Below, in pieces: positions 47,346 through 56,732 of a stretch of 64,000 nt of DNA. The DNA comes from Gibbula magus (lineage: Eukaryota; Mollusca; Gastropoda; Trochida; Trochidae). The DNA lies in NCBI GenBank assembly GCA_936450465.1, contig OW388296.1, positions 45,951,250 through 46,015,249 of the forward strand. Reading direction: 5' to 3'. Positions within the stretch are counted from its first letter, which is position 1. Each line of letters opens with the position of its first letter. The translations under genes were made by a program, and so were the position numbers. The notes beneath the pieces were generated by a model. That model saw only the letters and a list, made by a program, of their open reading frames with translations. It searched no databases and was not told the DNA's origin.

Positions 47346-49501
47346 CATGAAAAAATAGACCGTAATAAAACAATCTTTGTTACATACTTGAAAGAGGGTC
47401 TGAAAAATGATTGTAAAGCATTTGATAAAAAAGCATAGACTGCTGGATATTCAAAACTGATGCTAGTATTAAAAAAAATCCCCATGAGTTCTCTCCCTTG
47501 TTCACGGAAACAAAAGTAGAAAAGTAAAACTGACACTTTTTTTCCATGCAGGTAGTTTATTTTCAAGGCTTTTTTTCTGTTTGATATATTTTGATAGATA
47601 CATATTAAAAGTCACTTTATAAGCTAATAAAGTCAGTCAAGATAATGATAATGTCAATGATGCAGTTATAAATATGATACAAATGAAATACGACACCTAT
47701 TAAAACTCCTGAAACTTTTGAAAATTCCTTGATTTTTGCAAATATCTGACAACAGACAAACATTTAAAATATATTAAACAGGTATATGTAAATGAATTTC
47801 AATGTCGATATTTGAACTATGAGGAATATTTGCCGTATTTTGAGCATATATATTTGGGAATATTGTACGGACCATCGTCCAGCATCCGTTCATATTTGAC
47901 ATTTTTAACTTCTCCTCCAAAACCGTTACACCCCAAAAACTGAATTTCTGTTGGGAGATACCTTTTATTTTAAGTCAGGGATCATTTGGTCCTGACCCCC
48001 CTCAAATATTGACGTGGCAGGAATTTTACCTAAAACAATCTTCTCAGAAACCAGTTTACATAGGAAGCTGAAATTTTCTGAATGACATCTTTGTTACATA
48101 GAGACTTGAGTTTGTTCATTTGGTCTTGATCCCCCTCGGATATGGGCATGGCAGAGTGTCCACACTGAAATGTTCTTTCGACTACTAGTAAGTTAAGAAG
48201 CAAAAATTTTGAGAATATCAACTTTGTTGGATAGAGACTAAGATTTGTAACTTTTGTTGCCCTGTACCAATACCATTTGGTCACTATACCAATTGTCTGT
48301 AAAGATAAATCCAAAAAATGAATCAAATCTTATTATCAAAAGTACACTTATTTTCGAAAAACATTAATTATTTGGGTGGCAGTTGTTCTTCAAAATCAGT
48401 TGTCAATATAGCAACCAATTTGGGAGCATTTGCTTCCTGTAATTTTGAGTAAGGATAACACAAATTCAGGGTCCGCTTGAAAATTCATTTCTGAATGTAA
48501 AATAACCCACCTTTTCTTCAAAATGGTATTGACTATTTGCTACCTAAAATATGTTCCTGCTTTTATTCATAGATAGAGGTATTTTTAGCAATCTAACTTT
48601 TTTAGTGCTCCTTGAAATTTTATTTTGCTCTTAACAAAGTGACTTACCTTTTTTACTGCTATAAGATGTGCCATATAGAGGTGTATATTGAATCATACTG
48701 GAGGGATGGGGGGAGAAGGGTCATACCAGGAGGGCTGGAAAGTAGGGTTAACAATGGTTCGGGGAGGCAGTGATATATTTACTAATGAGTCCTGCATTAA
48801 ATACTCATAACATTTGGAAAGGACTCATAAAACTTTAAGCTGCGATTGCCCAGAACACAAGGTTTTTTTTTTGTATTTGCCTAATTATAGAGGGACTGAC
48901 TTTAGTGACTTATATCTGCTGGGACTGCCACTAGTTTGAAGTAGCAAGTTCTTGGACCATGCAGTCATATTTGTAAATTTATCACTGGGGAGGGGGTGAG
49001 GAGTGGGGTAACTTAGAGATTATTGTGGTACCATTGTACAAACCTCTCACAGACAAGACAATAGAGGTCACATCTTTAAAATTTACGTGTAATACAAATT
49101 ATTATGAATCTCAATGTCTGGTTCCTTTCCCCTTTATCAGGAAAATGGTGAACTTTAGAAATATATATTTGTTACTTCTTCCTTAGAATGTAAAAGTCTA
49201 TGATAATTAAAATTGTGTGTTGACAGTGGGGATTATAAATTTGGTGACTCGGTAATGCCTTATCATTTAATATGTTCATAGTCTTTACCTAAGAGAGATA
49301 ATGTAATACCTGTAATAATGTGTACCTGATGAGCTACAGAGCCAAAGACTCTGTTGTTTTACAGGTACTTTTAACCCTAGATGTTAGACATGGTAAACCC
49401 ATAACTGGTATATTAAATGAATGTTTTCACCATTCTATAACCGTTTTTTTTCTCGAGAGAACCTTTCTTTTAAGGATAGATGAAATGCATTTTTCTGTTA
49501 A
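47346..49501. other. Non-coding stretch
   Basis: About 2.1 kb without a supported gene. A GGGTCATACCAGGAGGG patch near 48718 is loosely like the adjacent minisatellite. Weak similarity among 47880-48300 segments (CATTTGGTCCTGACCCC, CATTTGGTCTTGATCCC) suggests decayed internal repeats. Confidence 0.45.
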
Positions 49502-49641
49502 GGAGAAAACATGACTCCGAGGTCTTCTGCTCTGAGAATAACCTGAAGGGAGGGATAAAGCCCCGAGGGCGTTAGCCCGAGGGGCTATCCCGACCTTGAG
49601 GTTATTTCCAGAGCAGAAGACCGAGGAGGAGTGTTTTCTCC
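49502..49641 (+). repeat. Foldback hairpin 3
   Basis: Arms GGAGAAAAC...GGTCTTCTGCTCT...AATAACCT and its complement AGGTTATT...AGAGCAGAAGACC...GTTTTCTCC, about 65 nt each with few mismatches. The apex is GGGC-GTTA-GCCC with flanking G-A/G-A mismatches. A decayed partial arm copy (AGCAGAAGACGAAGGAGGAA) follows at about 49731. Confidence 0.9.
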
Positions 49642-49912
49642 AGCTTATAAACCGTCAACTATCAACATTTACGAGTTATAGTTTCGGACGCTCAAAGGGC
49701 CTAATTCCTCCGCTTAGACCAATTTAAAAGCAGAAGACGAAGGAGGAATGTTTTCTTCCTATTTATAAACGTCAAATGTAAAAATTAACATTTTATAATT
49801 TTTGATTCCCAAATCGTGTTTTTATAAAGGGTATGTCGCCCTCGGTTGCGTTATATCGAGGCAAAGAAGGTATGACTATAAATGGAGTAATTCAACTCCA
49901 CTCATCATCTCG

Positions 49913-49986
49913 GTCTGCATAGCCGAGCGGTCTAAGGCGCCAGTGTAGAGAGCGAAGGGTGCCAGGTTCGAATCCAGCTATTTCAA
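49913..49986 (+). pseudogene. Degenerate tRNA-Leu-like sequence
   Basis: TAGCCGAGCGGTCTAAGGCG is a good tRNA-Leu-type D-arm with A box, and CAGGTTCGAATCCAG is a B box at the right spacing. The acceptor, anticodon and T stems do not pair properly, so it is unlikely to be a working tRNA. It could be a tRNA pseudogene or the head of an unrecognised SINE. Confidence 0.5.
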
Positions 49987-52789
49987 CTTGGAAATTTTTA
50001 ACTTTGTAAAATTTTCGATAATAATTGCTGCTTGTTGGCTATTGCGTTGCAAGTATGACAAAATATTCTTAGTGCATTTCCAGGCCTTACTTTCAAAAAA
50101 ACCTTAGGTTCAGGTCTTACTTTCAAAAGTAAAACCTCATACCGGGTTATTCTCGGAAGTAAGACCTCAGTAGAGGTTATTCCAAGAAAAGAAGATACCT
50201 TCAAAACAACAGACAGAATCCGACCTAGGTTTATAACAAGAATGACAGATGATTACCTCTACGTATATTGTATATCGGAATCAATTGAGCATAAACTCGA
50301 GACAATATACACTTGCAATTGATAATTAAGACGATTTTAATTCACCCATTTTAACACTATCGCAATTTGTTCGGCGAATCCTTTTGAAAATGCTCACCGA
50401 GGCGTGACTGTGATAAGCGACAGGCGGGGCGGTTAGATAGCTACTCCGCCGGTGTCTCGTTAATTAATTAATGATGATTATCACTGCCGCTAAATGAATT
50501 TATAAGGTGTATTACATCGCCAAAAAGACATGTTTATGTAATAATTGTGTAATTGTCATCTGCGGAATTACCTAGTTGGATATCTAAACATTCGATATAT
50601 GGGAAATTTAAGTTGGTTTATTGAAGGTATCTTTGTGAAATTAACAATCAAAATGTTGCGAAATTACGTTGAATTGTGACTATTGCTGAAAATCAAATTC
50701 CTCCACATACGTCACAGAAGTCATCCCTTCACGGGTCACACCCCCGCAGACTTTCATTCTGGTCGCCGGGGCTAAATCAGGCGGTTTTTTAAAAAGCCGT
50801 ATATAAGTAATTTATGGACCGATTTCAGAAATTTAAAATCGAGCAATTGTCAAATTGACATCCTATTTTAATGAATCCGATTTGGACCATATGTCATTTC
50901 ATCTATCCTTTAAAGTGTCAAAAGAAAAATATTTCCAATGCAGAACTGAATATATCTTCAAGAGTCCAATTTCAAGAAGATTTATAGATGTATGTTGGGA
51001 TGGGTCGTGAAAAAAATACACTTAAAAAGGGAGGGCCATTAACAAAATTACAATCAGCCGGGGAGGGTCATATTCTTATGTACAAACCAAAAGTAAAAAT
51101 ATGGTGGGTATTTACGGTAAAGGCTTATCTAAAGCAAGAAGAAGGGTATAATAAAATAAATTGAACTCAAATAATCCTAAATTTATTTACCGAGCCTATG
51201 GTTGCAGGCTTTTTCTCAATTATTGTTAAAAAAGCTAGCTTTTTACCATGCTTGATACATTATGTTTTGGTACATGAAGGTCAACTTGACCGTCTTGGGA
51301 TTAAATTTATTGACTCGGCATTACTTTAGGACGTCATAAAGCAAAGCATAAAGCTCGTTTTGACTATTTCACGTCAAGATAAAATCCAAACTCCTCACAG
51401 TGCTGCTTCGACTCTCCTGCGTCTAGCCTTTATCAACACTGCATTGGAGCCGTGACCTCGAACTAGCTCAAGTTGACCCAGCGTTACCAATGACGCTTTC
51501 GCATTCACAACTATTCTTATCTTATGAAGGTAAACATATCATTTTCAAAGTTTCATCGATGTTTGATTTGCAAATGATAGTTCAAGACGTTTGAACAAAT
51601 CGCGTTTCACGCAGCCATTATGTTCGCGCAGTGATTTTGCTTGATTACTTCCCTCTACTCACAGTGTCGTATTACGGTAAAACATAGTTCCGGATTGTTC
51701 TGTCAAAAACAGTTAACCCCTGCCATGGAATGGCTCTTCAAAGCATAAAAGAACTGTTAGTCCTGATTTGCATGGAAATGCCTTCCTTAAAATAAATAAC
51801 ACCGGCCAAGAGGCCGCCAAATCCTACACCCGGTTCCTATCGGAGCGATCACTCTCAACCCCATACTGAAATAATACCGCTAATAATAAAAGTAAGCGCC
51901 TGTTACTAGTGTAACAGAACATCGATCATTTTGGTCATTTTCGTGAATGATAACCGGTTTTTCTAAAAACGTAATATCATTAAGTGACAATAGCATTTTC
52001 ATTACATTAATTACATGTTAAAACTTCTGGAAAGTGGTAAATTGTGATGGTCAGGAATCCTGACCAAGAGATGTCCGTGAACCCAGGGATGATAGTTAAT
52101 CAACCCTGGTGACAAGGTTGGATAAAATCATGCGCTAATGAGACAGGTGTCTTTGTCTCCCAGGGCGCGGAGTGGGTGTTTGACAACCCTGTTACCTTAG
52201 AAGAGACGCTAACTTGTGTAACGTTGTGCTATTGTGGTGCTCTCACCAAAAGCAGAATTATTTTATGTCATCACTATTTGTATAATTTTATTACGAATTA
52301 TCTCTTTAGTTTCCTTCAATGTATAACATGACATTGTAGTTTTCAGAGTTTGTAAGCTATTGTTTTTTTCGTTTGTGAAAACGGATGATAATACGCCAAT
52401 TTTCTCAACGTGCTTATCAATCAAAGTTTATTGTACATTGTTTAAGCTACCTATAAATTCGCCATTTTGAAAATGTTCCATACGTGTTGAAAAGACAAGT
52501 CGAAATGTGACGCATCCAGTAATCAATAAAATAGTACCTACACAAGTGTCGTCTAAATTATTGTATTGTTTATGTACAGTTAATTCAAGTGAGACCTTCA
52601 AGTTGTCCGTGTACACATGATAAAAAGGCCAGGGGTAGAATTTGCCTTGCAGGATCCTTCCGGATTCCGCCTGATGAACTTACATGTATTTGAGGGTGGG
52701 TCTGGAGGGATCCCGAAGGAACCGGCAAACGGATTCCACCCTTTTTCTTTCTGATATATATTCATATGAATATATAGAGATGTAAACAT
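49987..52789. other. Non-coding stretch
   Basis: About 2.8 kb without a supported gene. A block at 50990-51075 (GGGAGGGCCATTAACAAAAT, GGGGAGGGTCATATT) is related to the minisatellite at 47131. A short perfect palindrome, GGTCAGGAATCCTGACC, lies at about 52050-52066. Short frames at 49998-50204, 52428-52616 and 52598-52789 have no motif. Confidence 0.5.
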
Positions 52790-52976
52790 ACTATTTATTA
52801 TTTAAATACCTATCTGTTGACTAGACCTACTTTGCCTTACCTCCCAAGGGTAATGCTATTTCAACCTTAATACAGACGAACTTGAAGAGTGGAGAAGGGG
52901 TGCGTAAAATCCCTTATCCAAGGGCCGGTAAGTCTAGATGGTCTCGTGACGTCACTACCTGTTCATATCACTCTCC
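52790..52976 (+). repeat. DIRS-like left inverted terminal repeat
   Basis: From ACTATTTATTATTTAAATAC through TGTTGACTAGACCTACTTTG to GTTCATATCACTCTCC. It pairs almost perfectly with 55401-55600 except for the outermost ~30 nt, where the two ends differ. Confidence 0.88.
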
Positions 52977-53199
52977 TAAAAGTTGCAGAGCAAGGCAGAC
53001 GTGTTTTGTTCTGTGACTGGGGTTTTAGCGACTTGTGTTGCTAACTTGCTATTTTTCTCTTGTTAGTTCAAGAGATATCCTCAACTTTGTTCTTCGATAG
53101 TGCAGGTTGTGTTTGCAATCTGTTTTCAGGTAGGTGTTAGTTTTCAAGGGGCCTTGTTGACATGTGCTAGCTAGCGACCACCCGGAGTAGGTGGATTGC

Positions 53200-54070
53200 A
53201 TGCGCCGCACGTGCAGCTCGTGATTCTTTGTTTTCTCTCACCTGACTGTTGGGTGTTTGACTTGCGTAGGGTAAAGGAGCAGTGGTATCTCTCCTACGCG
53301 GGTGACTCGCTTCGCTTGTCATCCACTTTCGCTTGTCATTCGCCATTCGTTCCGAGTGCTGACTGTTAGGTGTTTGTCTTGCGTATGGTAGAGGAGTAGT
53401 GGCATCTCTCCTAATCGTTTGACTTGCTTCGCTGGCCATTCGCTTTCGCTTGTCACGCGCTTTCGGTCTGTACTCTAGTGTTAACTGTGGGTTGTTGACT
53501 TGCGTACGGTGAGGGAGCTAGTGGAATCACTCCTAATTCGCTTGTCATATGCCTGTCGGTTGTACTCTAGTGCTAACTGTTAAGTGTTTGTCTTGCGTAT
53601 GGTAGAGGAGGAGTGGTATCTCTCCTATTTCGTTTGGCTTGCTTCGTTTGTCATTCGCTTTCGCTTGTCATACGCTTATCGGTCTGTACTTTAGGGAACT
53701 GTGGGTTTGACTTGCGTAGGGTAAAGGAGCAGTGGTATCTCTCCTACGCGGGTGACTCGCTTCGTCTGTCACTCGCCTACTAAGTGACTCGACTGTCACT
53801 CACCTCGTCTAGATTACACGCGTCAGTGTCTCGTCTGTCACTCACCTACTAAGTGACTCGGCTGTATCTCCTGTCACTCACATCGTCTAGCTTACTCGTG
53901 TCAGTGGCTCGTCTGTCACTCACCTGTTAAGTGATTTGAGTTTCACTCACCTCCCCTAGCTTACATGCGTCAGTGACTCGTTGTCAATCACCTGGTAGTG
54001 TCTCGAGGGTCTCGTCAGTGACTCGGCTATCAGTCACCTAGTTACTCTACTACCTCGGTGTTTGCGTCAC
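53200..54070. repeat. Degenerate internal repeats of the DIRS-like element
   Basis: Five copies of a TTGCGTAGGGTAAAGGAGCA-type block lie at about 53259, 53371, 53495, 53587 and 53708, spaced 92-124 bp. They are followed by repeats of GTGACTCG and CTGTCACTCACCT to about 54060. The frame at 53167-53439 on the minus strand is an artefact of the repeats. Confidence 0.8.
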
Positions 54071-54458
54071 TACGTACTCTGCATTTTGTACATTTGCGGA
54101 GGTAGGAAGTCTGTTAGGTCTTGCCTTGTATGAAGTGCAAGGACCTGTGTAACGAGGGTGTCATTCTTTCGTCTTCAGACTTCCTGGAGTATGTTTCGGC
54201 CATTCGTAGGTCTGGTACTTCTTCCTGGAAGCGCAGTGGCAACGGAACGTGGCAGTCTTCAGGGGGTTGTGTCTCCTGTTCGGCACCCCTCTGAATCTTT
54301 GCATTCTTTCAGTTTGTTATTTAAGAACTGGTTCATCGTCCCATGTTTTGGATTTTGCAACAAGTCTGGAACTGTTACAAAACCAGGCAGCTGTTGAGGC
54401 TGGTCTTGCCTCACTCGCCTAGGAGAGCCCAAGGGCTAGATAAGCGAGTGTTGGGGGT

Positions 54459-54584
54459 GTACCTGAGGTCATTGATGCGTACAAGGCCGCTGACCTGCCT
54501 CCTCCTTCGCGTTCCAACCCGCATGAGATCCGTGCAGTGTCAGCCACGATGGCTTACCACTGTAACATCGCGGTCTCGGGCTAG
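54459..54584 (+). pseudogene. Tyrosine recombinase C-terminal fragment
   Basis: One frame reads VIDAYKAADLPPPSR then SNPHEIRAVSATMAYHCNIA and stops at 54582-54584. NPHE-IRA-x-SA is the conserved segment near the catalytic His/Arg region of DIRS-type recombinases. It lies upstream of the recombinase core, the reverse of the normal order. A sequence looking like gag residue (DFATSLELLQNQAAVEAGL) lies just before it at about 54350. Confidence 0.6.
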
Positions 54585-54648
54585 CTCAGTCGGTAGAGCG
54601 CGAGACTCCTAGTCTCGCGGTCGTGGGCTCGAGCCATCAATCAACACC
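54575..54648 (+). pseudogene. tRNA-like sequence with CCT anticodon
   Basis: TAGCTCAGTCGGTAGAGCGC is a standard D arm. GCGAGA-CTCCTAG-TCTCGC is a perfect 6-bp anticodon stem with a 7-nt loop and anticodon CCT (Arg). The variable region GGTCG and T loop GCTCGAG are recognisable. The acceptor strands do not pair, so it is probably a captured tRNA or SINE head, not a functional gene. Confidence 0.6.
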
Positions 54649-54651
54649 AAC

Positions 54652-55195
54652 ATGTCTGCTATCCTGTCTGTCCTCAGGAAGAGATCGCCAGGGTTGGATG
54701 TGTCGGTCCTCAAGGACCTCATTAAAACTTTCCGTTTGGTTGACGGCAGGTCCAGGCTTCGTCCACCTGAGTGGGACTTAGCCATTGTGCTCAACCACCT
54801 TCGCTCCGATACGTGAACCGCGCTCCGACGTGTCCCTTCTCCCTCTCACATGCAAGGTTTTTTTTCTGGGGGCTATGGCCTCCGCAGCGCGGATTTCGGA
54901 AATCCATGCGTTGCAGGCGGACCTTCTACGTTATGAGGTCAGGGAGGGGGGGATCGACCTCTCTTGAGTTGGCTCCCGACTTTGTCTGTAAGGACCAGGC
55001 AGCTTATGAAGCTGACCGTACGTTCTCTATCACGGTTCTGGGTTCTGACTCAGGAGATCTCTCTCCTGTCCGGTGAGAGCCTTGAGGGTGTACACGCAGC
55101 GTACCCGCTTAGCGGTAGAGATGGTATCTCCCGGGCTGTGCCTTGTCCTCACCACAGGGTGGAGGACTCGTAGGTTAGCTTACGCTCAGGGCTAG
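54652..55195 (+). pseudogene. Tyrosine recombinase core, at least three frameshifts
   Basis: Successive frames read MSAILSVLRKRSPGLDVS and RPPEWDLAIVLNHL; then LTCKVFFLGAMASAARISEI with HALQADLL; then LAPDFVCKDQAAYEADRTFS; then ALRVYTQRTRLAVEM. This is the usual order in DIRS-type recombinases: core-binding region, the Ala-x-Ala-x-Arg-x-Ser-Glu catalytic-Arg motif, then the Lys-containing beta region. Frame changes near 54816, 54960 and 55078 make it non-functional. The C-terminal His/Arg/Tyr segment is missing at the right; its only trace lies upstream at 54459. Confidence 0.75.
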
Positions 55196-55252
55196 TCGCT
55201 GGTCTCGTCACTACCATGTATCTACTGACCCGCCTCCTTGCGGTGGGATTCT

Positions 55253-55347
55253 AGGCAAAGTAGGTCTAGTCAACAGATAGGTATTTAAATAATAGTACGT
55301 TTTTGATTAAACGTAATTATTTATACTTACCTGTTGACTAGACCTAC
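55253..55347 (+). repeat. DIRS-like internal complementary region
   Basis: 55253-55296 is the reverse complement of the left terminus (52790-52837) apart from one 4-nt gap. 55294-55347 is the exact reverse complement, over 54 nt, of the right terminus (55547-55600). The two parts overlap at AGT, so this segment bridges both element ends. Confidence 0.9.
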
Positions 55348-55400
55348 GCTCTAGGCCCTCCCATCCTCCCCACTTGGTCTGTCTTGCCTTTGGGACTTTC

Positions 55401-55600
55401 GGAGAGTGATATGAACAGGTAGTGACGTCACGAGACCATCTAGACTTACCGGCCCTTGGATAAGGGATTTTACGCACCCCTTCTCCACTCTTCAAGTTCG
55501 TCTGTATTAAGGTTGAAATAACATAACCCTTGGGAGGTAAGGCAAAGTAGGTCTAGTCAACAGGTAAGTATAAATAATTACGTTTAATCAAAAACGTACT
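55401..55600 (-). repeat. DIRS-like right inverted terminal repeat
   Basis: It runs GGAGAGTGATATGAACAGG through GGTCTAGTCAACAGG to CAAAAACGTACT. It matches the complement of the left repeat except for its own distinct outer ~36 nt. Confidence 0.88.
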
Positions 55601-55735
55601 ATATGTTGCCATTTGATCATGTACATAGCTCAGTTGATCGCTATTAGTGAAGTTCAGCAACAATGGGCGCGGGTCACCGCATGAATGTGTGGACATGTCA
55701 ACCGTTTCATTGACTGAAGGGCGATTTCCTGCTCT

Positions 55736-56222
55736 ACACTGATACACATCCTCACAGACGCAACCACAGGAAATTGAGGATACCCAAGATCTCAATGTAA
55801 ACATGCTTTGTATCTAAATATAGCTGAGAGAAAGTGTAGAGGCATTCAAGTATGTATAGTGACGTCACTGCCGTCTAGGCGAGTTGTAGTTCGACGTTGT
55901 TTGCAGGTTGAATCGACTTAGCAGCGTTATTTGGGCGAAAAGTAAGTAAGTTAACAAAAAGTTGCCCATGTCCAATTAGTATGAAACCTAATAAAGGATC
56001 GGCGGTAAGTTTTGTTATATGTCGTTGTGTATGTTTTGAAATATAAGCCACGAATGTAGTCGAGTGGAGAGGTTTGAAAACGAAACCAAGATGGCGGGTG
56101 TCGCTCCTTTAGCCTATTGTATAGAGGGGGTGTGATTACTTTTATATACATTGTTTACATTGAGATCTTGGGTATCCTCAATTTCCTGTGGACGCTACGT
56201 GTCGTCCTGGATCAGTGTGTAC
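55736..56222. mobile_element. MITE with perfect 40-bp inverted ends
   Basis: 55764-55803 (CCACAGGAAATTGAGGATAC... to TGTAAACA) is the exact reverse complement of 56152-56191. Weaker pairing (ACACTGAT and CCACAGG blocks) extends the arms outward to about 55736 and 56222. The interior has no coding potential. It lies between the DIRS-like element and the 3' side of the GPCR gene. Confidence 0.8.
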
Positions 56223-56732
56223 CCTTGTCTACTCACAAGTAAGTAGGAAGACGTTGAAAACGCTCTTTATTAGACTTAGCTATATTATTTTTATATGCAT
56301 TCTTATATGAACTCATATTGAACATTGGAAATAGTTGCGGATATTGAAAGCCTCTTAAGGATCAAACATACTATAATATATCTGCAAAAAGATCAATACA
56401 TAATTTAAACCAATTCATGCTAGTATTACACTTTTGATATATATCTTCACGTTTGATAGTTCACATCTGTTTTAACACAAAGAGTGTACACATGCTATTA
56501 CATTAAATTGATACACTTTCGAAACTGTTAGGAAAAAACATAACATGTTTACTTGCATTTCCTTTGAATTGAAACAGTGATTATATGGGGATATATGACT
56601 TGAGTAACCTCTGTTGGTGGAGATTTAAAAAATAGTACAAAAATGTACATGAGATAATGCACTTATGAAACAGTTTGTATGGTAATGTATATATTTCATA
56701 ATTCTACAGATGTACAAATATCATACCGTTGC
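56223..56732. other. 3' flank of the GPCR gene
   Basis: AT-rich with no gene. On the minus strand this follows the GPCR stop codon. AATAAA-type sequence at 56264-56269 (TTTATT on the plus strand) could be a poly(A) signal about 465 nt downstream, but this is weak. Confidence 0.4.

Larger units (their letters stand above)
52790..55600 (+). mobile_element. DIRS-like tyrosine-recombinase retroelement, internally deleted
   Basis: A 2.8-kb unit has ~190-200-bp inverted terminal repeats (52790-52976 and 55401-55600) and, just left of the right repeat, a 95-bp internal region complementary to both outer ends (55253-55347). This architecture is diagnostic of DIRS1-type retrotransposons, which replicate through a circle joined by that internal region. 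Tyrosine-recombinase fragments lie between (54459-54584 and 54652-55195). No reverse transcriptase or RNase H was seen, and the element is about half the usual length, so it is a defective, probably non-autonomous copy. Repetitive sequence fills 53200-54070. Orientation (recombinase and internal region towards the right repeat) agrees with the family. Confidence 0.8.

Noticed and set aside
54158..54612. Two plus-strand frames of 79-89 residues as genes
   Set aside because: The recognisable peptide lies in a different frame and belongs to the DIRS-like element; these frames are shadows.
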